A stretch of DNA of 64,000 nucleotides, from positions 39,630,547-39,694,546 of the forward strand of contig JAKCOZ010000008.1 in assembly GCA_022605955.1 (NCBI GenBank), read 5' to 3'. This stretch comes from Rallus limicola (Eukaryota; Chordata; Aves; Gruiformes; Rallidae). A program made the position numbers and the translations under genes. The notes beneath the pieces are model-generated. The model was not told the origin of the DNA, ran no database searches, and was given only the letters and a program-made list of their open reading frames with translations. This document shows, one piece after another, positions 36,671 through 46,235 of the stretch (the stretch's first letter is position 1; the number at the start of each line of letters is the position of its first letter).

Positions 36671-36794
36671 GATGCCGGCAGCCAGCAGATTGGATTTCTT
36701 CTGGGCAGCTGCGGAGTGACGCTAGCTTTGACCACTGATGCCTGTCAGAAGGGCCTTCCCAAAGCTCAGACGGGAGAGGTGGTTACGTTCAAAG
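36671..36794 (+). CDS. DIP2A: DIP2A internal exon 9 of 23 (ANL)
   Basis: The 124-bp exon runs from phase 0 to phase 1. It encodes DAGSQQIGFLLGSCGVTLAL followed by TTDACQKGLPKAQTGEVV. The acceptor is ctgcag and the donor gtacgg. Confidence 0.96.
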
Positions 36795-36895
36795 GTACGG
36801 TTTTAAGCTGCTCAGGTTTCTCTGTAGGGTACAGAACACGTTTTACACCCGAGTTTCAGAACTGCAGTGACAGGGGCTTTCCCTTCTCTTGGCAG

Positions 36896-37005
36896 GCTGG
36901 CCTCGGCTCATTTGGTTCGTGATTGATGGGAAGCACCTGGCAAAGCCAGCTAAGGACTGGCATCCACAAGTACGGGATGCCAGTGCTGAGATCGCTTATA
37001 TCGAG
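36896..37005 (+). CDS. DIP2A: DIP2A internal exon 10 of 23 (ANL)
   Basis: The 110-bp exon runs from phase 1 to phase 0. It lies only 101 bp after the previous exon, the shortest intron in the window. It encodes WPRLIWFVIDGKHLAKPAKD and ends AEIAYIE, which leads directly into the nucleotide-binding loop in the next exon. Confidence 0.95.
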
Positions 37006-37413
37006 GTGATCCGGTGTCATATGCCTAACTCACAGTTACTCTGTTGTAGCTTATGTCACAGCACGTTCTCTCCCTTTCATCTCTCCATGCAATAAAAGAG
37101 ATTACTGTAATATCTGCAACTGTGGAACAACGTTTCCCGTGAGGTTGCCAAGCAAACTGCCATTTGGGTGGTGGTGCTGAGTCAGGTTGGGGATAACTGG
37201 CATTTTGGGATCCCTGGGACAATTTGTCTCATCGGGGTAGAGAGATAGTCAGATTTCATGTTTTCTCTGAGCATCAATGCATCTTTTATGGTAGTGTTCT
37301 TTTAAAAAATAGGCTTGCTTTGTTTTTGTAACAAAGTCTCCTTCCAGTTCACTACTGTGAATTTTCTAGATTTTGTTGCTAATGTGATGCTTGCCCAAAC
37401 TTTCTCTTTTCAG

Positions 37414-37516
37414 TACAAAACAAGTAAAGAAGGCAGCACGGTGGGCATTACTGTATCTCATGCTTCCATGCTGGCACACTGTCATGCACTGACTCAGGCA
37501 TGTGGTTATTCAGAAG
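37414..37516 (+). CDS. DIP2A: DIP2A internal exon 11 of 23 (ANL A3-like loop)
   Basis: The 103-bp exon runs from phase 0 to phase 1. It encodes YKTSKEGSTVGITVSHASML and then AHCHALTQACGYSE. It aligns with the ANL A3 phosphate-binding loop, normally Y-T-S-G-S/T-T-G-x-P-K-G. Here the loop is degenerate: Lys-Glu replaces the first Gly region, and the second Gly is followed by Ile-Thr-Val instead of Pro-Lys-Gly. This divergence is shared with other DIP2 proteins. Confidence 0.95.
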
Positions 37517-37709
37517 GTAAGTTAAATGGGAGCAGCTTTACTATGGTATTCACAGCTTTGAACAGTTAAACAAATTCTCTTGCAGAATTATATTTACTGT
37601 CCTAAAAAAAACCTTAGTTGCTTTAATTGCAAAGGGAAAGACAAATTTCCTCATTCATAATCAATGTGATATGTAAAGGAAATTAAGAAGCCACTTGTGA
37701 AATCATAAT

Positions 37710-38112
37710 CATTGAACCCCAGATTGGTTTGGGTGGAAAGGGACCTCAGACACCCCCCAGGGTGCCCCAATCCCCGTCCAGCCCGGGCTTGAACCCTGCC
37801 AGGGAGTCAGGGGCAGCCCCAGCTTCTCTGGGCACCCTGGGCCAGGGCCTCCCCCCTCCTCGGGAAGGATTTCTGCCTCCCAGCCCCTCTCCATCCCCCT
37901 CCTGCAGCTGAAGGCCGTTCCCCTGGCCCTGGCCCTCCCTGCCCTGAGTACCAGCCCCTCTCCAGCTCTCCAGGAGCCCCTGGAGGGATGGGAATGGGCT
38001 GGGAGCTCTCCCCAGAAGCAGCCTTCTCTTTTCTGGGCTGAGGCAGCTCAGCTCTCCCAGCCTGTTTTCATAGCAGAGGGGCTCCAGCCCTCACATCATC
38101 TCCCTGCCCTCC
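37710..38112 (-). mobile_element. CR1 LINE 3' fragment
   Basis: It contains ggtttgggtggaaagggacc and the gggcagccccagcttctctg block. It is the same subfamily as 19050-19525 and 52240-53210. Confidence 0.86.
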
Positions 38113-39702
38113 TCAATGTGTATTTGATTTTTTTTTTAAGTTCCCTATCAGTTTTATTCAAGGGTTTGGATTTTTCAGTCTTCATAAATGTATTAGTCGG
38201 TGGCAAGAGCTATACTGTTTTTTCACTCTCTTGAAAATGACTTTGCACCAGATCTGTTTTGCCCTCCCTAATGCCTTCTCAAGTGTGCTGACCACTCTGA
38301 GGTTATAAGGGGGCCAGTTTGAGATGCCCGCGTGCAGCAATAGAGGAGCTCTCCCAGCACAAATGGAGGGAGCTTTCTTAGCCTGATTCTAGAGGCCACT
38401 TGGGTAGCTTGGATCTCTCTGAGGACCTTTCTTTGCATGCTGCCAGTTGCAGCTGTACCTGCTCAGACAGCACAGGCTACTGTGCTGTGCATCCAGGCTG
38501 GGGTTAGTTGCACCGTTGCTTATCTCAGGAGGAAGAGTTGCAGTTCTTCACCAAAGAGAAGTCCTTTTGAAGTCTAGACTTGAAACCCAGTCATGACCAG
38601 GTGAAACGTAATATGCATCAGAGTCATCTGTACAGCTCTTCCACTTTGTGATCCCAGGAGTGTGACACTTGACCCCTGAAAGACAGGCTTGATCAAGAAG
38701 GTCTGAGAGTTACCATATTAAAAAAACACCCTGGCTTGCTCTGCTTTGCTCCTCTTGCACCTTAGATGACCCTGGCTGCCTAGATCAGAAAGTTAAAAGT
38801 CTAGTGCAAGTAGTCTGGCCCAGTTACCTCAACTAGGTCTGTGATTCTGCACAGTGCATATGAGGGCACGAGCACATTGCTCACAGTTCTAGCTGTCTTC
38901 TATTACAGTTCTTTTTTTCCTTCTTCATTTGTGCTGTAGGACTTCAAAGTCCACCTGAGTAGCATGGTAGAGTAAAAGAGGTTTGAAAGTCTGTAAAAGA
39001 GGTTTTATCTCTGTACTCTCTTCGGGTGCCATCAAAGAGGCCTCTTTCCCATTTTCACGTCAGGACATCCCATCACAGCTGCCAAATGCAAGAACAGTGC
39101 TGAGAGAGGAGGGTGCACCTGGCTTGTAGGTAAAGGATTGTACAGCAGTTCCTGAGTCCTGAAAGGATGAGGACAGCCAGTTATGGATCAGAGGGCTTTA
39201 TACATCTTAATTTTCAGACAGATGTGGAGTAGTGTTTCCAACCATTAACATTTCAGACCTGCACAGAGGGTACTGAATTCTCTTGCATGTTTGTTCTTCT
39301 GTTGCCACACGCTAGAGATGCTGTCATGAGGTTTGGGTTCTGTTCAGGCCATACCCAGCATGCAGCTTTGCCTTCTGTTTGTTTGTGTACACTGCTTGCA
39401 GCTTCACACTTTTGACCATGGTAGATCCTGTTTGCAGAAAGGGAGGGATCTTCCTCTTCAATTAATCATGTCTGACAGAAGACCTTCTCCAGAGGGTTTT
39501 GAATAAAGTGAGAGATCTATCTGTTTTCAGTCATTCTCACAGTGAACAGCCAAGAATTGCACCTGGTTTTGACCATGTGCAGAGAGTTCATTTGTGCTGC
39601 CATAAAGCAAAAACTTCTCCCTTTGAAATCTGTTGAATCCTGTGGTTTGACTAGTTTTTAATCCCATAATGGGGTAGTGTGTGCAAAGATATCTTGGGGG
39701 AC

Positions 39703-40110
39703 AGAGAATCGCAGAATGGTGGGATCTCTGGAGGTCTCTGGTCAACCTCTTAGCTCAGGCAGCACCATCTAGAGCCAGAAACTCAGGACCATGATGAGAT
39801 GCCTTTTCAATATCTCCAAGGAGGGAAATTCCACAGCTTCTCTGGGCAGCTTGTGCTGGTGTGCTGTCAGCACTGCATAAAGTCTTTTCCAGTCCCCAGT
39901 CACCCGTGTGGCCCTTTGCTGGACTCACTCCTGCAGCTCCAGCTCTCTCCTGTTCTGGGGAGCCCAGAAATGGGCACTGCAGGTTGTGGCCTCACCAGTG
40001 CTGAGCAGAGGAGAAGAACCATCCCCACTCATCCTCGGGGCCTGGCGGTTCAGTCCCTTTTCAGTCCACTTGCCTGTCTGTTCATCCAGCCCATTCTTCT
40101 TCAGCTTCTC
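39703..40110 (-). mobile_element. CR1 LINE 3' fragment, divergent
   Basis: It starts gagaatcgcagaatggtggg and includes gtcagcactgcataaagtct. It is inverted relative to the CR1 that begins about 100 bp downstream. Confidence 0.75.
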
Positions 40111-40214
40111 CCTATGGATTGTACTGGGTCTGTCATCAGGTGCCTCACGGAGCCGTTGGAGCTCTTGGTCACATGGATTATGGATGGAGATGGGGGCAGT
40201 ATTTTATTTGGTAG

Positions 40215-40852
40215 GTGACAGGGTGGCCATGAGCTAGCAGTGTGTCCTGGGGGCTGAGAGAGACAGTGGGATCCTGGGGGCATCAGGAGGAGTGTGGGCA
40301 GCGGGTCACAGGAGGGGATCTTCCCCCTCTGCTCTGCCCTGCTCAGGCCCCACCTGCAGTGTTGTGTCCAGTGCTGGGCTCCCTGGGATCAAACAGCCAG
40401 GGATCTCCTGGAGAGAGTCCAGAGGAGGCTGTGGAGATGCTGAAGGGCCTGGAGCATCTCCCCTGTGAGGAAAGGCTGAGGGAGCTGGGGCTGCTCAGCC
40501 TGGAGAGAAGCAGCCTGAGAGGGGATCTGATCACTGGGGATCAAGAGCTGAAGGGTGGGACACAGGGGCCATGGGCAGCCTCTGCTCAGTGTCTGTGGGG
40601 ACAGGACAAGGGGCGATGGGCTCAAGTTGGAGCACAGGGAGTTCCCCCCCAGTCTGGGGAAGAACTTCTTCCCAGTGAGGGTGAGGGAGCCCTGGGCCAG
40701 GCTGCCCAGGGGGTGTGGAGTCTCCTTCTCTGGAGAGATTCCAGCCCCGTCTGGACACTGCCCTGTGTGCCCTGTCCTAGGGACCCTGCTTTGGCAGGGG
40801 GTTGGACCCCATGATCTCTTGTGGTCTCTTCCAACCCCTGTGATTCTAAATA
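40215..40852 (+). mobile_element. CR1 LINE 3' copy
   Basis: The + strand reads [40 protein letters not shown] and [20 protein letters not shown] in nearby frames. It ends ttccaacccctgtgattcta. The CR1 at 32186-32595 is its inverted relative. Confidence 0.9.
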
Positions 40853-40998
40853 GACTAATAAGTACCCCACAGAACCGTTCCTTGTGGGAGCGGCCATCCC
40901 ACATCACTGATAAGGAAGCTTCACCTGATCACTGTGAGATGTAAAACCCTCCAAAGTCATTCTGAATCTTAAAATCATGTACAGAGTTCAGATTTCTC

Positions 40999-41016
40999 AA
41001 AAAAAAAAAAAAAAAA
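40999..41016. repeat. A18 homopolymer
   Basis: It is an uninterrupted A run. I see no retroposed gene upstream that would make it a poly(A) tail. Confidence 0.9.
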
Positions 41017-41430
41017 GAAAACCCACTTAAGGAAATTCACTACAGCCATGGTAATATTTCTCACTAAATTTAATTCTTTCCACTACAGCTGAACTGCTCC
41101 TGGTCAGCTGAAGAAGTTTGCATCAAAACTAAAGTTTGTGTCTGCATAGTTCACTGACAAGTGGAAGCAGTATTGCAGTGTAAACAGCATCTTAAATACT
41201 TTGTGATACCGTGGTCTGTAATCATACTGTAAGGATTAATTTTAATTTTAAGTAAAATACCACACAGTGGGCTTGAGCAGCCTGTGTGTTACAGGCAGGA
41301 AGGAATGGCAACACAGCTTTGATTTCACGGTGGTGTGGGAAAGTGCTTCAGCAAATATTTTCAGCTCTTAAATATTGTCATAAGTATGCTTCTTAAGTTT
41401 GTTTGGGTTGTTTTTCCCTTTCACTTCCAG

Positions 41431-41495
41431 CTGAAACTCTAACAAATGTCTTGGATTTCAAAAGAGATGCTGGCCTTTGGCATGGAGTATTAACA
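41431..41495 (+). CDS. DIP2A: DIP2A internal exon 12 of 23 (ANL)
   Basis: At 65 bp this is the smallest exon, running from phase 1 to phase 0. It encodes ETLTNVLDFKRDAGLWHGVL. A 3.9-kb repeat-bearing intron precedes it and a 304-bp intron follows. The D-F-K-R/K-D-x-G-L-W-H-G motif is a DIP2 signature. Confidence 0.95.
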
Positions 41496-41799
41496 GTAAG
41501 TATTTGAATGAATGAAAGCAAGTTGCTTCTCTCAGAGGCAGAGCATTGGTACCAGAGTGAGGCCAAGCTCTCAAACGATTTATATTTCAGTATTTGTATT
41601 TTTCAGAATAAAGTCTTACTTTTTCAGTGACAGACTGCACAGGCATAGTTGGGGTTATTACTGACTATGCACATTGCTTTCACTAACAGGTAAATGTAAG
41701 GGTTACACTGTAGCTGGGATGATTTTATTATTGGTAAATACATGCTGAGTATTTCTTCTGCCACTTGAAATTAACTTTTTATATATATTTTTCTCGTAG

Positions 41800-41893
41800 A
41801 GTGTTATGAACAGGATGCATGTCATCAGTATTCCCTATGCATTAATGAAGGTCAATCCACTTTCCTGGATACAGAAAGTCTGTTCATACAAAG
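41800..41893 (+). CDS. DIP2A: DIP2A internal exon 13 of 23 (ANL)
   Basis: The 94-bp exon runs from phase 0 to phase 1. It encodes SVMNRMHVISIPYALMKVNP followed by LSWIQKVCSYK. The acceptor is cgtag, with a T-rich tract containing an ATATAT run upstream. Confidence 0.95.
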
Positions 41894-42392
41894 GTAACCT
41901 TAAAATATTTATACCTAACCCATCTCTCTTTGGGTTATTAAAAAAAAACCCCAAAAACCAATTTGTTTCTCTAGAACATCTGCTCTAGCTGAGTCTGCTG
42001 CTGTTTTATCCAGGTTTTGTTTTGCCCCAGCTTTAACAATGGGTTCTCCATTTCAGTATCCTATGTAGATTCATAGGTGAGTGATGCTGACAGCTTGTTC
42101 TGATAGACCTGCAAAGAAAGCGTGTTTCTCATGTCAGTATTTGAACTTATAGTGAACAGTAAATTAAATTAAACATTAAATTTAAATGCAATTAAATTCT
42201 GTAATCAACTCTGCCTGGAGACACACTGAGTATGTGTGTGTCATAGTAGGTGAACATTCAGCACTTGCATGGCTGTCTGTGTTTGGAATGTGTTCAGCAG
42301 CTCTCTGCAGGCACACACAAGGGTGTGTATAAGGATCTGCTTGGCCTGTGTTTTGCTCTGTGCACACACTGTGGTGGTTGCTGTGCTTCCAG

Positions 42393-42512
42393 CCCGCGTG
42401 GCCGTGGTGAAGTCGCGGGACATGCACTGGTCGCTCCTGGCTCAGAGGGATCAGAGGGATGTCAGCCTGAGCTCTCTGCGCATGTTGATAGTGGCAGATG
42501 GAGCTAATCCAT
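42393..42512 (+). CDS. DIP2A: DIP2A internal exon 14 of 23 (ANL)
   Basis: The 120-bp class 1-1 exon has acceptor ttccag and donor gtgagt. It encodes ARVAVVKSRDMHWSLLAQRD then QRDVSLSSLRMLIVADGANP. It is the A4-region strand-helix of the first ANL domain. It is noticeably GC-richer than the exons around it. Confidence 0.95.
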
Positions 42513-42944
42513 GTGAGTATGGGTGCCTTTTCAGAGCCTCAGCCTGAGGTGAACTCAGCACACTGTAAATCCCTGAGCTCAGCACTGGCTACAGTTCCTC
42601 TTCAGCAAAACAGGGACAGCAGCAGGCCTTCCTTGCCAAGGACACTGGAGCAGAACTTGCAAAGAGAACATTCCCAAGGATCTATTCATTACATAGTTTT
42701 ATAGTTAAAAGCCTTTCCCAAATTACCTTACTAACATTTCAAGTAAATCACAGGACCAATTTCAAAGTAGCTGCTGATGCATCCTGTGTAGACATACAGT
42801 CTTGGAGTTGATACTGCAGTGTGTCCCCAGGGCTTGTCTCTGTCCTGTGCAGGGATGTAAAACGAGGAGCAGCTGCAGCCTTAACTCAAAGCCAGGACAA
42901 CTATTAACTAGAGCATGCAGTAGCTTTTTGCCTCTTTCTGTCAG

Positions 42945-43180
42945 TCATAGAATCATCAAAACAAAGGATGTGTTGGGTTGGCAGGGGCCTTCAGAGGCCA
43001 CCCCGTCCCACCCTGCACTGAGCAGTGGCACCTTTAACTGGAGCAGGTCGCTCAGAGCTTTATCCAGCCCGACCTTGGATGTCTCCAGGGATGGGGCCTC
43101 CCCCACCTCTCTGGGCACCCTGTGCCAGGGTTTCACCACCCTCAGAGGGAAGAGCTTCTTCCTAGATACGTTAATATGGT
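42945..43180 (-). mobile_element. CR1 LINE 3' fragment
   Basis: It contains ggttggcaggggccttcaga and gcctcccccacctctctggg. The minus reading includes [19 protein letters not shown]. Confidence 0.85.
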
Positions 43181-44118
43181 GATTGTTTGCAGTAATTTGA
43201 GAAAGCAGCTGGGAGGTTTCTTTTGCAGCAGGCAAGAAGAATATGGCTTGATCCTATTTCAGATTCCTTGGAATTGCATGATGAGAGGTCAGTAAGTTGT
43301 GATGGCAGAAGATAGAAGCTTGAAATAGTCTTGCTAAGGTTATGTTTGTTCTAAGCATGGTTTCAGAGCCAGCACTTAGAGTGCACTTGGTTCTGTAGTA
43401 CAGTGCTGGTTCTATGGTAGCGATGCCACTGCTTTCTCATGGCTGCTTGCACTTAGATTGATTTATTTATATTTAGCTGTGTGAATTAATTTTTTAACTT
43501 CCTCTTTTCATCAGTGCTGTCCCCTCAGTTGAGTGCTGTCCCCTCACAGGACCTGACAGGCAGTTCCAGCAGTGTGATCAGGGGGGTTTGCTGGTTTGTG
43601 TTACATGCTGCCATTCCACAACTGGCAGTGCAAAGCTGCAGGCGATGAGGCATCCTCTCCCTTTTTGGGCTGAGTGCTGAAGTGCAGGTAGAGTCCTGAA
43701 CTGAAGATATCTCAGAAGCATTTGGTGTTAGTTTTGAAGTGCTTTGGATCGGTGACCTCCGTAGGGAAAGCTCAAAAGGAAGCCAGCAGATCACTGTCCT
43801 TTGTGACAAAATACCCCATCACTGAAGGCCTTCCCATGACATGGAGAGTTAGGGAGTGCTGCTGGGGAAAGCCAGTATGCAAGCTGTGGGTTTCACTCAG
43901 TGAATAGGTTGTTAACCACTGGGAGATGTTTCTCCAGATCAAATATCTAACAGTAGGAGGGGAATGTCTTTTAGGCAGTTTGAAAGCATGTTAGTTTTAT
44001 GCACGAAGTGTCCATATTTTATAGCTGAGCTGAGAGTGAGCAGAGACGCTGAAATCCTGCAGCTCAAGCTTTCCTGCCCTTGGCAAACTGGTTCCAACTG
44101 TGTGATTGTTCTTTTTAG

Positions 44119-44233
44119 GGTCAATATCTTCCTGTGATGCATTCCTGAATGTATTTCAATCCAGAGGTTTGAGACCAGAAGTAATCTGTCCCTGTGCTAG
44201 TTCTTCAGAGGCACTAACTGTTGCTATCCGCAG
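44119..44233 (+). CDS. DIP2A: DIP2A internal exon 15 of 23 (ANL)
   Basis: The 115-bp exon runs from phase 1 to phase 2. It encodes SISSCDAFLNVFQSRGLRPE and VICPCASSSEALTVAIR. Paired cysteines (C-P-C) are conserved with human DIP2A. The donor is gtaatt. Confidence 0.96.
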
Positions 44234-44839
44234 GTAATTCTCTTTTCTGAGAGATGAACCAAGCATTTCTTGACTATTGAAATGTGTCTGGTGATAAAAT
44301 GAGGGTCAGAAAAGACAATTGTGCACATAAAAATGTCCAAAGATGTAGACAGACAGTCTGAGGCTCATAGGTATCTCCTTCACTGAAGCATGGGTGATTT
44401 GTGTTTGCTTTCTTTAAAAATTTTAATATTTTCTAAACTTTGTCAGCCATAAGGTGTTTGGTTTGGTTTTGGTTTTTTTTACTGCTTGGGAAAGTGAAGT
44501 CTCATCCCCACCAAGGTTGCTGGAGGACCTTTATAAAATGCCCCAGAAAACAAGACTTACTCATTTGGGAGGTAGAAGCAGTTGGATATTCAAGTTTATA
44601 TGCAATGTCTTGTAAACAGGGAGCTAAAGAAAGAAAAAATATTAGCAGCTAGTCTGAAGAATACCACTGCAATGCTGGAGGTAGCAAGGGATGCTCTGAA
44701 ATAAAGAAATGCTTTGATTATGTGCAGAGGTGTCTATGGAATAGGCTGGAATTGTTGGGCAGGGCTTGTTAATAAAATTGGCTTTTTTTTTTAACATCGA
44801 TTTCGAGAACATTTGAAACAAAACAGTTACACAGAATGG

Positions 44840-44962
44840 AGCTGGGCAGCCTGGACCAGGCCCTGACAGCTCTTGCAGGGAAGAACCTTTCCCTCACATC
44901 TGACTTGACCCTGCCCTGGCACGGCTTGAGGCCACTTCCCCTTGTCCTATCACCTGTCAAAC
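44840..44962 (-). mobile_element. CR1 LINE fragment lacking the 3' tail
   Basis: On minus it reads LTGDRTRGSGLKPCQGRVKS followed by FFPARAVRAWSRLP, a short ORF2 C-terminal piece. Confidence 0.8.
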
Positions 44963-45263
44963 CCAACGGATACTTCCTAATTACTTGTGGTGTTCAGAAA
45001 ATTTAGCCTTTGAATTCTTCTTCTGGATGTTTCTTTGCCCATAACAGAACTAGATCCTCTCTGTAACATTTTAGAGAGGAAGATGTGTGATGTTTTATTC
45101 TAGTTCTTTTTTTCATCTAGTGAAAATACATCACCACTCTTGTTATTTTCTAATGAGAAACCACTATTTCTCTTTGCCTTAGCGAGCCTGAAGGACTGTT
45201 TTTGATGACTATATTGCCACTGGTCTCTTGATATGTGTCTGATTTGACTTTCTCTTTTTTCAG

Positions 45264-45403
45264 ACCTCCAGAGCTGGGTGGTCCTCCTCCAGGGAAAGCA
45301 GTGTTATCTATGAATTGTCTGAGTTTTGGTGTGATAAGAGTGGACACAGAAGAGAAGCTGTCAGTGTTAACCGTACAGGACGTTGGTCAGATTATGCCTG
45401 GAG
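45264..45403 (+). CDS. DIP2A: DIP2A internal exon 16 of 23 (ANL)
   Basis: The 140-bp exon runs from phase 2 to phase 1. It encodes PPELGGPPPGKAVLSMNCLS followed by FGVIRVDTEEKLSVLTVQDV. The Pro/Gly-rich start is a variable loop in the family. The T-V-Q-D-V-G-x-x-M-P-G end is strongly conserved and precedes the 12.4-kb intron. Confidence 0.96.
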
Positions 45404-45784
45404 GTAGGAAAGCATTTAATGTAGGTGCAAGCGTGCTCCACCTAAGGTGTCTGTGCTGTTACCCGTGTGCTGATGAGATCAATTAAAATGTCAAATGATA
45501 AATGCCTCCCAGGTAGGATGTCTTAAGGCTTTGATGCATCCCCTAAACACATGATGGTTAAGTACTGTCTCAACTGTCCTGTGTTTTCAGTAGAGAGCAA
45601 TGGACAGTAAATTCAGATGACTGTAGGTTCTGGTACTGGCAGATGCCTTTGGATTCTGGTTTTGGGGTGGTCTGCAGCCATTAGCTTTACATCCAGCTAT
45701 GTGATAACAAATGCAGCAGAACAAACTCAAGTGTAAATCACAGTAAGAACACTGACTTTCATCCAGAAGTAACAGTCCACAGTA

Positions 45785-46235
45785 GAATAGACTGGAATGT
45801 TTCAGTTGGACCTGCAGTGACCATCTAGTCCAACTGCCTGACCAGGGCTGACCAAGTGAAAGCCTGCTGAGAAGGGCATTGTCCAAACACCTCTTACCAG
45901 GCTCGGGGCATCCCCCACCTCTCCAGGAAGCCTGCTGCAGTGTGTGACCACCCTCGGTACTGGAAGGCTTCCTCGTGTCCAGGCCCAACCTCCCCTGTGC
46001 AGCTCTGAGCCATTCCCAGGTGTCCTGCCCCTGGATCCCAGGGGAAGGGCTCAGCACCTCCCTCTCACGTCCCCTCCTCAGGAAGCTGTAGAGAGATTCA
46101 GCCTCCTTCTCTCCAAACCAGACGAAACCCAAGTCCTCAGCCACCTCTCAGAACACATGCCTTCCAGCCCTACCACCAGCTTGTTCGCCTTCCTCTGGAT
46201 GAACTCAAGTACCTGGGGTCACAAAAACGTGGTGA
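45785..46235 (-). mobile_element. CR1-like 3' fragment, divergent
   Basis: It starts agactggaatgtttcagttg and includes catctagtccaactgcctga and cacctctccaggaagcctgc. It abuts the long plus-strand CR1. It belongs to an older or different subfamily. Confidence 0.65.

Larger units (their letters stand above)
37517..41430 (+). other. DIP2A intron, 3.9 kb
   Basis: It holds CR1 at 37710-38112, and an inverted CR1 pair at 39703-40110 (minus) and 40215-40852 (plus). An A18 run lies at 40999-41016. The stretch 38113-39702 shows no feature I can name. Confidence 0.8.
41894..45263 (+). other. Three DIP2A introns around exons 14 and 15
   Basis: The introns are 41894-42392, 42513-44118 and 44234-45263. 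CR1 fragments lie at 42945-43180 and 44840-44962. The remainder looks like unique intron DNA. Confidence 0.75.

Noticed and set aside
40999..41016. Poly(A) tail of a processed pseudogene
   Set aside because: No coding trace or target duplication was found upstream; the nearest element is a CR1, which has no poly(A) tail.
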